In this document: positions 7,101 to 16,140 of the stretch, in pieces
How the letters are laid out: each line of letters opens with the position of its first letter
Position numbering within the stretch: position 1 is the stretch's first letter
Assembly: GCA_900316075.1 (NCBI GenBank)
Contig: ONBT01000018.1
Coordinates: forward strand, 1 to 64,000
Reading direction: 5' to 3'
DNA from: an uncultured Lachnospiraceae bacterium
Lineage (GTDB): Bacteria > Bacillota > Clostridia > Lachnospirales > Lachnospiraceae
Length of the DNA stretch: 64,000 bases
Notes under the pieces: model-generated
Database searches by the model: none
Seen by the model: only the letters and a program-made list of their open reading frames with translations
Told to the model about the DNA's origin: nothing
Translations under genes and position numbers: made by a program

Positions 7101-7190
7101 GCCAAGGAGGTTCCGTACATGCTCGCATGTGAAGGAACCTCTTTGGCGACTGCAATCAGCGAAACAGCCGAAGGCTGTGAGCTGGTTGCA
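7101..7190. repeat. Two back-to-back long stem-loops
   Basis: Hairpin 1 (7101-7147) pairs GCCAAGGAGGTTCC with GGAACCTCTTTGGC and has an inner ACATGC/GCATGT stem. Hairpin 2 (7151-7190) pairs TGCAATCAGC with GCTGGTTGCA and has an inner ACAGCC/GGCTGT stem with a GAA loop. They are separated by three bases and lie after a terminator. No ORF here looks real. They could be a short palindromic mobile element or a small structured RNA. Confidence 0.6.
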
Positions 7191-7253
7191 GCGTTGCTGC
7201 ATCGAGTAGGGGGATGAAATCCTCCTGTTCGATATTGTAAAGAGGGGTTCAAA

Positions 7254-7459
7254 ATGAGAATAGAGAAGACAATCTGGATTCAGCACAGAAGACCCTGAAT
7301 CGGATGCTGGAGTATGTGGCTGTGCTGATTGTCACGTCCTGCCTGATACCGATTCTCGTCCTGGTTCTTCTTGTCAGCCTGAGCAATGCAATACTCGGGA
7401 CGAATCTGGAACTGAAACCGGTGCATCTGCGCCGCCCCATGAAGAAGAAAGAAGAATAA
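7254..7459 (+). pseudogene. C-terminal fragment of a membrane protein
   Basis: An ATG at 7254 with GAGGGG upstream opens a 14-codon frame (MRIEKTIWIQHRRP). A second frame through the same DNA reads EDNLDSAQKTLNRMLEYVAV, then a hydrophobic helix (LIVTSCLIPILVLVLLV) and a basic tail ending RPMKKKEE at TAA 7457-7459. The sequence is best explained as a frameshifted or joined remnant of a membrane protein with a C-terminal helix. The family is unknown. Confidence 0.5.
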
Positions 7460-7462
7460 TGT

Positions 7463-7693
7463 ATGGACCGACAGAAGATTCAGGAGGCCTTTGACTCCTA
7501 TGTGCAGGGCTTCGACCTCAATAATCCAAAGATCCGCCTAGAGATTGCGGAAGACGTATTTGAAAAAGAAGAGGCGGCATTTGCGAGAGCCAGCCGTCTG
7601 GCCGGAGAATCAGCGGAAGACACGGCCTGGCTGATCGGAATGCTTCATGACATCGGCCGCTTTGAGCAGCTGAGTAGGATATGGGAATTCTGA
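7463..7693 (+). pseudogene. HD-domain phosphohydrolase, N-terminal fragment
   Basis: The frame runs from ATG 7463 and reads through a helical region to TAWLIGMLHDIGRFEQL, the metal-binding HD motif (HD at about residues 67-68) of HD-domain phosphohydrolases. Homology breaks immediately after FEQL. The remainder (SRIWEF, stop at 7693) is unrelated, and a GNAT tail begins in another frame. About two thirds of the domain, including later metal ligands, is missing. Confidence 0.75.
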
Positions 7694-7863
7694 ATCTCTA
7701 CGCCTGCATCGGTTACCCGGTCACAGAGGATGAGTACCTGACCAGGAACAGTGCGGAGTTTCACGCCCATCGTGGCTTTGTCAGGGTCGGAGAATTTCAC
7801 CAGTACGGCTATAAATTCGGACGTTGGTATGACATGATCTTTTTGCTTCATTATTTTTGTTAA
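7681..7863 (+). pseudogene. GNAT acetyltransferase tail, copy 1
   Basis: The frame reads LNLYACIGYPVTEDEYLTRNSAEFHAHRGFVRVGEF then HQYGYKFGRWYDMI. This is the C-terminal end of phosphinothricin-type N-acetyltransferases. The acetyl-CoA-binding core upstream is absent and the extreme C-terminus (WMEK) is replaced by unrelated residues. It is fused to the HD fragment by deletion near 7675. A second, different GNAT tail lies at 14464-14646. Confidence 0.75.
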
Positions 7864-8007
7864 TTATCCGCAGAATCTGCCCCGTGCAGTTTCTCCGGTT
7901 CTTGTGATGTTGCCCTTGCTATGGAAAAGTGCTACTTTTAAAACAAGCGCTGTAAGTTTCCGGCACTTTTTCTGTTGGTTTTGATTTTTCAGTTTTCGGG
8001 GGAAAGT

Positions 8008-8784
8008 ATGAAAATTCAGGATTTTTGTGACATGCAGAAATTCAATGACCTGATGGTGCAATGGGGAAAGGCGACAGGACTGGCCACAGTCGCTGTCGGC
8101 GCTGATGGAGAGTACATTTCCGACTGCATCAACTTCACGGATTTCTGTATCAAGTATACCCGGGGCAATCCCGAAGGATGCCGCCGGTGCGTGAAGAACG
8201 ACCAGGAAGGGACAGGCGTTTATGAATGCCATGCCGGCCTCATGGATTTCGGCATTCCCCTGACTCTTTCCGATGGGACCGTCCTGGGCAGTGTAATCGG
8301 AGGTCAGGTCCTTCCGCAGAAGCCGGATGAGGAAAAGTTCCGGGCCTATGCCCGGGAACTGGGAATCGATGAGGACCAGTATGTCGAGGCGCTGAAGAAG
8401 GTCACCATCAAAACTCCGGAAGAGATTGATGCCTCGGCCCATCTTCTCGGAGATGTACTGAATATGTATATCCGTTCCTGCTATACTGAGGCCACGAACG
8501 GGAAACTGATGAAAAAGATGGAGGACGGCATTGCAAAGGCAGCCGGACAGATTGAAGATATCAAGGAAGTCAACAGCAATATCACAAACTTTGGCGGCCG
8601 GCAGAAGATCCTTGCCCTGAATGCTTCCATTGAGGCTGCGCGGGCCGGAGAAGCCGGAGCCGGGTTTGCCGTCGTTGCTACGGAAGTGCAGAAACTGGCA
8701 ACGGATATGTCGAAGGCTTCATCGGATATCACTGCAGAATTGAATCAGCTGATCAGCACCATTGAGAGCATTTCTCAGGAATGA
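8008..8784 (+). CDS. PocR-domain sensor with short chemoreceptor-like signalling tail
   Basis: This 258-residue soluble protein has an N-terminal PocR ligand-binding domain (about 1-165). It contains the family cysteine cluster CINFTDFC...GCRRC and the strand [24 protein letters not shown]. The C-terminal part (about 185-258) contains [17 protein letters not shown] and [13 protein letters not shown], the hairpin tip of methyl-accepting chemotaxis proteins. It is probably a cytoplasmic sensor feeding the chemotaxis pathway. GGGGGAAAGT precedes ATG 8008; the upstream extension of the frame lacks a ribosome site. No ligand can be assigned. Confidence 0.8.
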   Translation: MKIQDFCDMQKFNDLMVQWGKATGLATVAVGADGEYISDCINFTDFCIKYTRGNPEGCRRCVKNDQEGTGVYECHAGLMDFGIPLTLSDGTVLGSVIGGQVLPQKPDEEKFRAYARELGIDEDQYVEALKKVTIKTPEEIDASAHLLGDVLNMYIRSCYTEATNGKLMKKMEDGIAKAAGQIEDIKEVNSNITNFGGRQKILALNASIEAARAGEAGAGFAVVATEVQKLATDMSKASSDITAELNQLISTIESISQE

Positions 8785-8812
8785 GCAGGCTGTGGCAGTA
8801 TCGGAGAAAGGA

Positions 8813-9013
8813 TTACCGGGACAATGTGTTCGTGATCTTTGCCGGATCTATTGTCCCGGATGAGATCGCCTCATCCACCCAGAGCTGCAGGGCGTCGACG
8901 GTCAGCGACAGCTCTTCCAGCTTCTCTTTGACGTCCGTGAAGTCCTTGATTTCCGTGTCGTCGACCTTTCCGTCGGAGGCAATCTCGAAAAGACTCCAGC
9001 CCTGGTTATTTTG
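8813..9013 (-). pseudogene. C-terminal remnant of an unidentified, possibly regulatory, protein
   Basis: On the minus strand the frame reads NNQGWSLFEIASDGKVDDTE then IKDFTDVKEKLEELSLTVDA and ends near SSGTIDPAKITNTLSR. It looks like a helical C-terminal domain but has no start codon or N-terminal part; upstream the frame enters unrelated sequence. The acidic helix with SLTVDALQLWVDE resembles C-terminal segments of some clostridial XRE-type regulators, but this is only a resemblance. Confidence 0.45.
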
Positions 9014-9083
9014 ACAAACAAACCTTTTCTCGGGTCTGCTTCGCAGCCCTCGCGCATCCCGTGAACTATATCGTTTGGTCTCA

Positions 9084-9854
9084 TTAATGATATAGTATTG
9101 AACCTGCTTCCTGTACCCGGGTTTCGTCCGTTGGCGGGACACCGGACAGGCGGTAGGAGAGGCCGAGATCCGCATATTTGCTGACGCCCAGGGTGTGATA
9201 GGGGAGAATTTCGACCCGCTTTACATTGGAAAGGGTGTCGAGGAAGGCCCTGAGCTTCGTGAGATCCTCTTTCGTGTCGGTGACGCCGGAAAGGAAGGCA
9301 CCTGTCTTTTCATCCGCATCGGCTCCCGCTTTTTCCGGCAGGAGGACGTGACGGATCCACACATCCTTTTTCATAGCATCGAGCTCCCGGGCCATGGCAA
9401 GAATCTGTCTGTTCCCCACCCCGGTCAGCTTTTTGTGCTTTTCTTCATCAATTGCCTTGATGTCGAGAAGGACTGTATCCGTGACCTTCATCAGGCTGAG
9501 AAAATCAGTGTGCCAGGGGTCTTCTTCGGTATAGATTCCTCCGCTCGTGTCGAGGCAGGTGGAGATGCCTTCGGCCTTTGCCCTTTCGAAGAGCTCTGTC
9601 ACGAAGGGCAGTTGCAGGAGGGGCTCCCCGCCGGAGACCGTGATGCCGCCCTCCTCTCCCCAGTAGGGCCGATAGCGGAGGGCTTTCTTCAGGATCTCTT
9701 CTGCAGAATATTCTGTACCTTCTTCTGCCTTCCAGGTGTCCGGATTGTGGCAGAAGGCACACCGCAGGGGGCAGCCCTGCAGGAAGACGACGAAGCGGAC
9801 ACCGGGTCCGTCGACGGAGCCGAAGGATTCGAAGGAGTGCACGTTTCCTTTCAT
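9084..9854 (-). CDS. pflA: Pyruvate formate-lyase activating enzyme
   Basis: This 256-residue radical SAM enzyme has the cluster motif GCPLRCAFCHNPDTW with cysteines 28, 32 and 35 (CxxxCxxC). It also has the glycine-rich SAM segment GGITVSGGEPLLQ and the early GSVDGPGVRFVVFLQG. It generates the glycyl radical on PflB anaerobically. It lies downstream of pflB on the same strand, 98 bases apart, as in many Firmicutes. A 17-bp GGCAGCC/GGCTGCC palindrome lies between them. AAGGGAATGACT precedes the ATG. Confidence 0.95.
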   Translation of the reverse strand: MKGNVHSFESFGSVDGPGVRFVVFLQGCPLRCAFCHNPDTWKAEEGTEYSAEEILKKALRYRPYWGEEGGITVSGGEPLLQLPFVTELFERAKAEGISTCLDTSGGIYTEEDPWHTDFLSLMKVTDTVLLDIKAIDEEKHKKLTGVGNRQILAMARELDAMKKDVWIRHVLLPEKAGADADEKTGAFLSGVTDTKEDLTKLRAFLDTLSNVKRVEILPYHTLGVSKYADLGLSYRLSGVPPTDETRVQEAGSILYH

Positions 9855-9876
9855 TAGTCATTCCCTTTCAAAGAGA

Positions 9877-9893
9877 GGCAGCCAATGGCTGCC
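9877..9893. other. Perfect palindrome between pflB and pflA
   Basis: GGCAGCC-AAT-GGCTGCC. On the minus strand it is followed by TCTCTTTG, a poor T-run, so at best it is a weak, partial terminator or an RNA-processing/stability hairpin that sets pflA below pflB expression. Just upstream of it on the minus strand is a direct repeat of AATTATGCATT (9926-9950). Confidence 0.4.
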
Positions 9894-9952
9894 CCGAACT
9901 TTTTACAGATGAACTTTTTTCAAGCAATTATGCATTCTGAATTATGCATTGA

Positions 9953-12211
9953 TCACAGTGCTTTGTGGCAGGTCCGGGCGATGACGTCCCGCTGCTGCTC
10001 CTTCGTCAGGTCGATGAACTTCACGGCGTAGCCGGAAACCCGGATCGTGAAGTTCTGGTACTCGGGCTTTTCCGGATGCTCCATGGCGTCGATGAGCTTG
10101 TCGGTGTCGAAGACATTCACGTTCAGGTGATGGGCGCCCTGATTGAAGTAGCCGTCGAGGACGCGGACGAGATTCTCTACCCGTTCATCTTCGCTGTGAC
10201 CAAGGGCACCGGGCGACATGGTCTGGGTATTGGAGATGCCGTCCAGGGCCTCCTCATAGGGCAGCTTGACAACGGAATTCAGGGATGCCAGAAGGCCGTT
10301 CTTCTCCGCCCCGTAAGCCGGGTTGGCGCCGGGAGAGAGGGGCTCGCCTGCCTTGCGGCCGTCGGGCAGGGAACCCGTGGCCTTACCGTAGACGACGTTT
10401 GACGTAATGGTCAGAATGGAAGTCGTCGGTTCGGAATTCCGGTAGGTGTGGCAGGAACGGATCCTGGCCATGAAGGTCCGAAGGAGCCAGACCGCAATCT
10501 CGTCCGCCCGGTCGTCGTCGTTTCCGTAGCGGGGGAAGTCGCCCTCAATCTCGAAGTCCGTCGTGATGCCGCTTTCGTCCCGGATGGCCTTTACCTTGGC
10601 ATACTTGATAGCCGACAGGGAGTCGACGACGTGAGAGAAGCCGGCGATGCCCGTTGCGAAGGTCCGGCGGAGATCCGTATCAATCAGGGCCATTTCCGCC
10701 GATTCATAATAATATTTGTCGTGCATGTAGTGGATCATATTGAGTGTTTCCACATAGCGGTTGGCCAGCCAGTTCAGGACGGCATCGTACTTCTGCATGA
10801 CCTCATCGTAGTCGAGATATTCGGAAGTAATGGGCGCATACGCCGGCCCGACCTGTTCGTGGGTCTTTTCGTCCACGCCGCCGTTGATCGCATAGAGGAG
10901 GGCCTTGGCCAGGTTGGCTCGGGCGCCGAAGAACTGGATCTCCTTTCCGGTCTGGGTGGCGGATACGCAGCAGGCAACAGAGTAGTCATCTGTCCAGATG
11001 GGCCGCATGACGTCGTCGTTTTCGTACTGGATGGAGGATGTAATGACGGAGATACGCGCTGCGTATGCTCTGAAATTCTTGGGCAGACGGGAGGAATAGA
11101 GGACCGTCAGATTGGGCTCCGGGGAAGGCCCCATATTCTCCAGCGTATGGAGGAAGCGGTAATCGCACTTCGTCACCATGTGGCGGCCGTCGTCGGAAAG
11201 ACCGGCTACGTCCAGCGTCGCCCATACGGGATCGCCGGAGAAGAGTTCGTTGTAGGACTGGATGCGGGCGAACTTCACCATGCGAAGCTTCATCGTGAAG
11301 TGGTCGACCAGCTCCTGGGCTTTCTTTTCCGTCAGTACGCCTTCCTGCAGATCCCGTTCCACGTAGATGTCGAGGAAGGTGGAAACGCGGCCCACGGACA
11401 TAGCTGCCCCGTTCTGAGTCTTGATGGCTGCGAGATAGCCGAAGTAGAGCCACTGGAAGGCTTCTTTCGCATTCTTTGCAGGGACGGAAATATCAAATCC
11501 GTAGGAGGCCGCCATTTCCTTCATTTCCTTCAGGCGCTTGATCTGCTCGGCGATCTCTTCCCGCAGGCGGAACTGGTCGGACCGCATGCCGCTGCGCTCG
11601 GTTCCGGCGAAGTCTTCCTTCTTTTTCTCAATCAGATAATCAATCCCGTAGAGGGCCACCCGGCGGTAGTCGCCGACGATCCGGCCCCGGCCGTAGGTAT
11701 CGGGCAGGCCGGTCAGAATCTTGTTGTGGCGCATGGCATGCATCTCGGGCGTATAGACGTCGAAGACCGCCTCATTGTGGGTCTTGTGGTATTTCGTGAA
11801 AATCTCGTGCAGGGCGGGATTCACCTTGTAGCCGTACATCTCGCAGGACTGTTCCGCCATGCGGATGCCGCCGTAGGGCATGAAGGCTCGCTTCAGGGGC
11901 TTGTCGGTCTGCAGACCGACGACCTGCTCCATGTCTTTCATGGAATCGTCCATATAGGCTGCCCCGTAGGCCGTGATGGAAGAAACGACCTCTGTTTCCA
12001 TGTCGAGGACGCCGCCCTTTTTTCGTTCCTCCGCCTGCAGTTCCTGAAGTCTTCCCCAGAGCTTTTCCGTCGCCTCCGTGGGTCCGGAGAGGAAGGACTC
12101 ATCTCCGTCGTAGGGAGTATAATTTTTCTGGATGAAATCGCGGACGTCAATGACGTCTCTCCATTTCGTTCCGGCAAATCCCTTCCATGCGTCAAAATCG
12201 ATGTGTCCCAT
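9953..12211 (-). CDS. pflB: Pyruvate formate-lyase (formate C-acetyltransferase)
   Basis: This 752-residue enzyme converts pyruvate and CoA to acetyl-CoA and formate during anaerobic fermentation. The catalytic cysteine pair is C414-C415 in [15 protein letters not shown]. The glycyl radical site is G727 in [10 protein letters not shown] near the C-terminus. Positions are close to those of E. coli PFL (418/419 and 734), so the gene is full length. AAGGAAGGTAGACATC precedes the ATG. It is read from a strong promoter at about 12574-12603 through a leader of about 355 bases with a terminator-like hairpin and a 54-bp tandem duplication. Confidence 0.97.
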   Translation of the reverse strand: MGHIDFDAWKGFAGTKWRDVIDVRDFIQKNYTPYDGDESFLSGPTEATEKLWGRLQELQAEERKKGGVLDMETEVVSSITAYGAAYMDDSMKDMEQVVGLQTDKPLKRAFMPYGGIRMAEQSCEMYGYKVNPALHEIFTKYHKTHNEAVFDVYTPEMHAMRHNKILTGLPDTYGRGRIVGDYRRVALYGIDYLIEKKKEDFAGTERSGMRSDQFRLREEIAEQIKRLKEMKEMAASYGFDISVPAKNAKEAFQWLYFGYLAAIKTQNGAAMSVGRVSTFLDIYVERDLQEGVLTEKKAQELVDHFTMKLRMVKFARIQSYNELFSGDPVWATLDVAGLSDDGRHMVTKCDYRFLHTLENMGPSPEPNLTVLYSSRLPKNFRAYAARISVITSSIQYENDDVMRPIWTDDYSVACCVSATQTGKEIQFFGARANLAKALLYAINGGVDEKTHEQVGPAYAPITSEYLDYDEVMQKYDAVLNWLANRYVETLNMIHYMHDKYYYESAEMALIDTDLRRTFATGIAGFSHVVDSLSAIKYAKVKAIRDESGITTDFEIEGDFPRYGNDDDRADEIAVWLLRTFMARIRSCHTYRNSEPTTSILTITSNVVYGKATGSLPDGRKAGEPLSPGANPAYGAEKNGLLASLNSVVKLPYEEALDGISNTQTMSPGALGHSEDERVENLVRVLDGYFNQGAHHLNVNVFDTDKLIDAMEHPEKPEYQNFTIRVSGYAVKFIDLTKEQQRDVIARTCHKAL

Positions 12212-12270
12212 GTGATGTCTACCTTCCTTTCGTCCGGAACTTTTTGTTCCGCAGCAAATTTCGCAAAGTT

Positions 12271-12378
12271 CTGTTCCGCCCTGGCGCTATGTCAGCAGCA
12301 CGCAGGAAAGCGGCGCTCCCGCAGCTGTTCCGCCCTGGCGCTATGTCAGCAGCACGCAGGAAAGCGGCGCTCCCGCAG
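12271..12378. repeat. 54-bp tandem duplication in the pflB leader
   Basis: Two copies of a 54-bp unit (12271-12324 and 12325-12378, starting CTGTTCCGCCCTGGCGCTAT) are identical or nearly so. A further partial copy starts at 12379 (CTGTCCCGCAGCT). The unit length keeps a minus-strand frame open, but that frame has no ribosome site and does not look like a gene. The duplication sits inside the untranslated leader and must be recent. Confidence 0.85.
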
Positions 12379-12417
12379 CTGTCCCGCAGCTTCTGCCCCT
12401 TGGTTTGCCTTTCGCAT

Positions 12418-12475
12418 AGAAAAAGCCGACCCTCCGGACAGCGGCAGAAACACTTGCGTTGCCCAGACGGTCGGC
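12418..12475 (-). terminator. Terminator-like hairpin (possible attenuator) in the pflB leader
   Basis: On the minus strand GCCGACC (12469-12475) pairs with GGTCGGC (12425-12431) and is followed by TTTTTCT. It lies about 100 bases downstream of the pflB promoter and 200 bases before the gene. The 37-base loop contains further GC-rich pairing. It could terminate transcription prematurely unless an alternative fold forms. Confidence 0.5.
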
Positions 12476-12573
12476 TCATAGAATACGAATAATCAACCTG
12501 TTTTTTCACAGGTCCTTCGTGTCGTACTTCACTCAGGTAATCCTGATTTTTCCGTCAGTCATACGACGGGAAA

Positions 12574-12603
12574 AGAATAGCAGGTAGAGGACAGGTTTGT
12601 CAA
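12574..12603 (-). promoter_or_regulatory. pflB promoter
   Basis: On the minus strand: TTGACA (12598-12603), 18-bp spacer and TATTCT (12574-12579), a near-consensus vegetative promoter. The predicted start, near 12567, lies inside an inverted repeat CCGTC...GACGG (12552-12569) that could be an operator. Confidence 0.75.
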
Positions 12604-12642
12604 CAGGAAAATCCGTACTGCCCTGATATAAAAAGAATTGGT

Positions 12643-12668
12643 TCATATCATACAGATAGTGGTACAAT
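12643..12668 (+). promoter_or_regulatory. Probable promoter of the chemoreceptor gene
   Basis: TACAAT at 12663-12668 with TTGGTT upstream at a rather long 19-bp spacing. It lies about 47 bases before the start codon and is divergent from the pflB promoter. Confidence 0.5.
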
Positions 12669-12714
12669 TTACCTATCTGACAGTTGCAGTCAATTTGTAA
12701 AGAAGGAGGTTCTC

Positions 12715-14463
12715 ATGGAAGAGAAGCACAAGTCCAAAAGGGGATTCCGGACGACCATGCTTTTGATCGCCCTCGTCCCCATGATTATTGTCGCCATTTT
12801 TCTGACGATGGCATCCATTATCCTGCAAAAGAATTCCCTGAAGAACAGCTATCAGGACCGTCTGGAATCCGTCGATGCGATGCTGTATGAGCAATACAAG
12901 CGCAGCGCGGATGGTGTCGGTTCCCTGACCTACGATGAGGCAACCGATACGACGACGATGAATGGGGAAGTCATTGCAGGCGGTGATTCTACCCGCATGG
13001 AGCAGACTTTCGATACCTACAAGAAGAATTACGATATCGACTGCACCCTCTTTGTCGGCGATACGCGCCGGGTGACTTCCGTTGTTGGAGAAGACGGACA
13101 GAAAGCAATCGGCACTCAGGCTTCTGAAGAGGTCATCAACACCGTTCTGAAAAACGGCCAGCCCTACTTCTCTGACAATACGAAAGTGGCCGGGAAAGCT
13201 TATTTCGTCTACTATACGCCCATCAAGGACGATACGGGAGCCATTGTCGGCATGTTCTTTACCGGAATTCCCCGGACTGAATTTGAGAATGCCCTGAAGG
13301 CATCCATGATGACCATGCTGATTCTTGCAGGGATCCTTCTAGTCATAACGATCATTCTGGTTTCGGTTCTGGCTGGCCGAATCACGAGCTTCATTCTGGA
13401 TGCGGACAAGGCAAATGCCCAGATTGCAGAAGGCAACCTGACGTTTGAGGTCAACGAAAAATCCATGGCCCGGCAGGATGAGCTCGGTGAGCTTGTGCGC
13501 AATGCCGACGCTCTCCGGAACAAGCTGACGGAGGTCATCGGCAAGATCAACGGCAAGGCAGCAGAGATCAAGGATTCCGCCGCCACCATGAGCGAGTCCG
13601 CCCGCACGACTGAGGAGAACACCCAGAGTGTCACCCGGGCGGTCGGTGAGATTGCCACCGGTGCCACTTCCCAGGCCGAAACCGTGCAGGAAGGCGTTGA
13701 AGCCATCGGGGAGATCGTCAATTCTGTCGGTACCCTGACGGATGAAGTAGCAGGAAGCGATGAAAAAGCCGGTGATATGGCTGCATCCTCTGATCAGATG
13801 AAGACCTCCTTCGACGAACTCCGGGAAGCCATGTCCCAGACAGAGATGTCCCTGGCGGAAGTGGCTGACGCCATGAAGGCCGTTGATTCCTACGTCGGAG
13901 AGGTTCAGGAAGCGGTTTCCGCCATCGACTCCATCGCAGGCCAGACCAACCTCCTGTCCCTGAACGCTTCCATCGAAGCTGCACGGGCAGGCGAAGCCGG
14001 CAAGGGCTTTGCCGTTGTCGCAGAGGAAATCTCCCACCTGGCTGACCAATCCAAGGAATCGGCCGGTTCCATCGGAGAAATCATGAACCACCTGGCCGAC
14101 CGCTCTTCTTCCGCTGTGAAGACCGTTGACCAGCTGACAGAGATCATCAATCGCCAGCAGGAAATCAGTCAGTCCGCCCAGGAATCCGTCGAAAGTGTAT
14201 CGCAGTCCATTGCGGAAGTCCGTGATTCCTTCGCCCGGACCAAGGACGAATGCGACAATATTCGGACGAAGTGCAATGCGGTGAACGATACCATGTCCTC
14301 CCTGTCGGCCATTTCCGAGCAGAACGCAGCTTCTTCGGAAGAGACATCTGCTTCTATGGAACAGGTCAACAACACGGTCACAGACATCAAGGATCTGTCG
14401 ACCCGCCTTTCTTCCATCTCGGAAGAGCTGAACGAGATGCTGGCTTACTTCACAACAGATTAA
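12715..14463 (+). CDS. Methyl-accepting chemotaxis protein with extracellular Cache-type domain
   Basis: This 582-residue receptor has an N-terminal membrane helix (about 13-36) and an extracellular single-Cache-like sensor (about 37-200, including [43 protein letters not shown] and [13 protein letters not shown]). A second helix (about 202-222) and a HAMP region follow. The long cytoplasmic coiled coil carries the conserved tip [20 protein letters not shown] and [20 protein letters not shown]. It should relay a small-molecule signal to CheA. AAGGAGG lies five bases before the ATG. Confidence 0.93.
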   Translation: MEEKHKSKRGFRTTMLLIALVPMIIVAIFLTMASIILQKNSLKNSYQDRLESVDAMLYEQYKRSADGVGSLTYDEATDTTTMNGEVIAGGDSTRMEQTFDTYKKNYDIDCTLFVGDTRRVTSVVGEDGQKAIGTQASEEVINTVLKNGQPYFSDNTKVAGKAYFVYYTPIKDDTGAIVGMFFTGIPRTEFENALKASMMTMLILAGILLVITIILVSVLAGRITSFILDADKANAQIAEGNLTFEVNEKSMARQDELGELVRNADALRNKLTEVIGKINGKAAEIKDSAATMSESARTTEENTQSVTRAVGEIATGATSQAETVQEGVEAIGEIVNSVGTLTDEVAGSDEKAGDMAASSDQMKTSFDELREAMSQTEMSLAEVADAMKAVDSYVGEVQEAVSAIDSIAGQTNLLSLNASIEAARAGEAGKGFAVVAEEISHLADQSKESAGSIGEIMNHLADRSSSAVKTVDQLTEIINRQQEISQSAQESVESVSQSIAEVRDSFARTKDECDNIRTKCNAVNDTMSSLSAISEQNAASSEETSASMEQVNNTVTDIKDLSTRLSSISEELNEMLAYFTTD

Positions 14464-14646
14464 TATGATTACAGTGCCGAGTTTCATGCCCACCTGGGCT
14501 TTCAGAAGGTCGGGGAGTTTCATCGCTGTGGCTATAAGTTCGGGCGCTGGTATGACATGATCTGGATGGAGAAAATCATCGGGGAGCATCTGGATGAGCA
14601 GCCGCCGGTCAGGTTTGAAAAAATCTCGCATATATCCCATAGATGA
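14464..14646 (+). pseudogene. GNAT acetyltransferase tail, copy 2
   Basis: Directly after the chemoreceptor stop a frame without start codon reads YDYSAEFHAHLGFQKVGEFH then RCGYKFGRWYDMIWMEKI. It continues about 20 residues to TGA 14644-14646. This is the C-terminal third of a phosphinothricin-type N-acetyltransferase, related to but distinct from the tail at 7681-7863. It keeps the WMEK end that copy 1 lacks. The original terminator still follows at 14649. Confidence 0.75.
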
Positions 14647-14648
14647 AT

Positions 14649-14688
14649 GAGAGAGTCGGAACGAAAGTTTTCCGGCTCTCTTTTTTTT
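14649..14688 (+). terminator. Rho-independent terminator
   Basis: GAGAGAGTCGG pairs with CCGGCTCTC across an AACGAAAGTTTT loop, followed by eight Ts. It is nearly the same as the terminator at 2223-2263 and probably ended the acetyltransferase gene; it now serves the chemoreceptor. Confidence 0.88.
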
Positions 14689-14796
14689 ACACAGGTTTTA
14701 CCGTGGCGCTTTCTGAGTTCTGCTATACTTGGCCTTGGAAAGTGAAATAGGCCTGCGAGGCCCTGTTTACACGGATTGCAACCGCAGGTTTACAGA

Positions 14797-14832
14797 TTGC
14801 CGGGCGGACTTTCTGTTCGGCAACCGCTTTTT
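14797..14832 (+). terminator. Weak terminator-like hairpin upstream of the hydrolase gene
   Basis: TTGCCG (14797-14802) pairs with CGGCAA (14818-14823), followed by CCGCTTTTT. An extended -10 (TGCTATACT) lies 60-70 bases upstream, so this hairpin may sit in the leader of the hydrolase gene as an attenuator. Apart from these elements the gap 14689-14902 shows nothing. Confidence 0.35.
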
Positions 14833-14902
14833 CCGGTAGTATGCGTCATAAAGAAACAGGAAAAATCTTTTTGGCTGTGGTCAGAGTATCCGGAGGAGGA
14901 AC

Positions 14903-15889
14903 ATGAAAAAAGTGCTGAGAATAATATTGATATCGGTAGTCATCACCATCGTCGTGACCTTTGTCATCACGACCATTCAGACAGCAAGGGGCGTCTTTGC
15001 CGGAACCATGTATATGAGTGAACCGGTAGACCACGACGAGATTCCCTATGAGTATTATGAACCCTATGGCTTCGACTATGATGCTTTTGTAAAGAAACAC
15101 CAGGTTGAGACCTTCACCCTTACATCCACTTATGACGGTCACGATATACCGGTCGATTATATCTATGCGGAAGGAGCGTCAGACAAGGACCAGAATACAG
15201 TAATTCTGGCCCATGGCCTCGGTTCCAACCGGAAGATGGTCTATCCGGTGGCAGAGGTCTTTCTGGACAATGGCTACAATGTCCTCGCCTTCGACCAGCG
15301 GAGCCAGGGAGAAAACCAGGCAAAGTACACGACCTTCGGTTTTCTGGACAAGTATGATCTGAAGGACTGCGCGGATTATGTCAGGGAACAGAGCACGGAC
15401 AAAAAGCTGGGCCTCTTCGGAACTTCCTACGGCGGGCTGACTACGATCCTGGCCGCCTTCGACAACGAACTCGGCGTTTCTGAGCATACGGACTTTGTCG
15501 TTCTGGACTGCCCCATCAGCAACATGAAGGAAGAAATCACCTATATCATGAATACGAATGAGGACATCAAAAAGATTCCGCTCCCGGTCGGCTATATGGT
15601 CTGGGCCGGCGGCCTGGCCTATCGGGCAAAGTTCGGCTTCTCCTATGCGGACGTGGACGGCCGGAAGGCCATGGAAGACAGCACAAAGGCGGATTTCCCC
15701 ATCCTGATCTTCAACAGCGGAAAAGATGACATGACGCCTCCCAATATGGGCAAGGATCTGGCCGCCAGCTTCAAGGGAGAGGGCAAACACCTCGTTGTAT
15801 TCGACGACTGCGGCCATATGGACGGCCTGAAAAAACATCCCGACGAATACAAGGAGGCCGTGAAAGACCTGCTGGATGAAGTGAAGTGA
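14903..15889 (+). CDS. Membrane-anchored alpha/beta hydrolase
   Basis: The 328-residue protein has an N-terminal membrane anchor (about 5-26) followed by an extracytoplasmic alpha/beta hydrolase domain. Oxyanion-region HGLGSNR begins at residue 104 and the nucleophile elbow GTSYGG holds S175. The acid is probably D275 or D276 in NSGKDDMTPP and the histidine is H305 in DDCGHMDG. The architecture matches the YqkD/BAAT-like hydrolases of Gram-positives. The substrate is unknown. GGAGGAGGAAC precedes the ATG. The gene stands alone. Confidence 0.87.
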   Translation: MKKVLRIILISVVITIVVTFVITTIQTARGVFAGTMYMSEPVDHDEIPYEYYEPYGFDYDAFVKKHQVETFTLTSTYDGHDIPVDYIYAEGASDKDQNTVILAHGLGSNRKMVYPVAEVFLDNGYNVLAFDQRSQGENQAKYTTFGFLDKYDLKDCADYVREQSTDKKLGLFGTSYGGLTTILAAFDNELGVSEHTDFVVLDCPISNMKEEITYIMNTNEDIKKIPLPVGYMVWAGGLAYRAKFGFSYADVDGRKAMEDSTKADFPILIFNSGKDDMTPPNMGKDLAASFKGEGKHLVVFDDCGHMDGLKKHPDEYKEAVKDLLDEVK

Positions 15890-15893
15890 GGAT

Positions 15894-16125
15894 ACCCGGC
15901 GGAACTAATTTTCTCCGAAATCGGGGAATTAAGGGGCCTTGTTCCTTCATGAAAGGGGGTTATCCGCCGCGGGTTTTATATTAGTATGGAGCCGTCAATC
16001 AGCCGGGGGAGGCGGCATTACAATTTCATATGAGATGTAGTTGTCAGCTGGGGGGATGACAGATACATGCACGAGAAGTGTACTGATGTACCGGCCGCCC
16101 CATCGCAGCCGGTACATCTGATTTT
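15894..16125 (+). ncRNA. Candidate structured leader RNA ending in a terminator
   Basis: This gap is densely palindromic. ACCCG-GCGGA (15894-15903) pairs with TCCGC-CGCGGGT (15963-15974), enclosing two smaller hairpins and followed by TTTTATA. Then come GCCG/CGGC (from 15991), TACAATTTC/GAGATGTA (16019-16039), TGTCA/TGACA (16042-16060) and TGCAC-GAGAA-GTGTA (16068-16082). The last is a strong 11-bp hairpin GATGTACCGGC/GCCGGTACATC (16085-16118) with a T-run at 16121-16125, right before a ribosome site and ATG. The first stem may simply be the hydrolase terminator. I match it to no known riboswitch class. Confidence 0.45.
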
Positions 16126-16140
16126 GAGGGAGGAAAAATC

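Noticed and set aside
7023..7217. 64-codon ORF after hicB
   Set aside because: It runs through a terminator and two perfect hairpins, so its open frame is incidental.
10448..12481. 677-codon plus-strand open frame opposite pflB
   Set aside because: It is the antisense shadow of the highly conserved pflB gene; no ribosome site or protein family is seen. The same holds for the long minus-strand frames opposite 28704-30242 and 38153-40468.
12219..12509. 96-codon minus-strand frame with an 18-residue repeat in the pflB leader
   Set aside because: It stays open only because the 54-bp duplication is a multiple of three; it lacks a ribosome site and has an arginine/cysteine-rich, non-protein-like composition.
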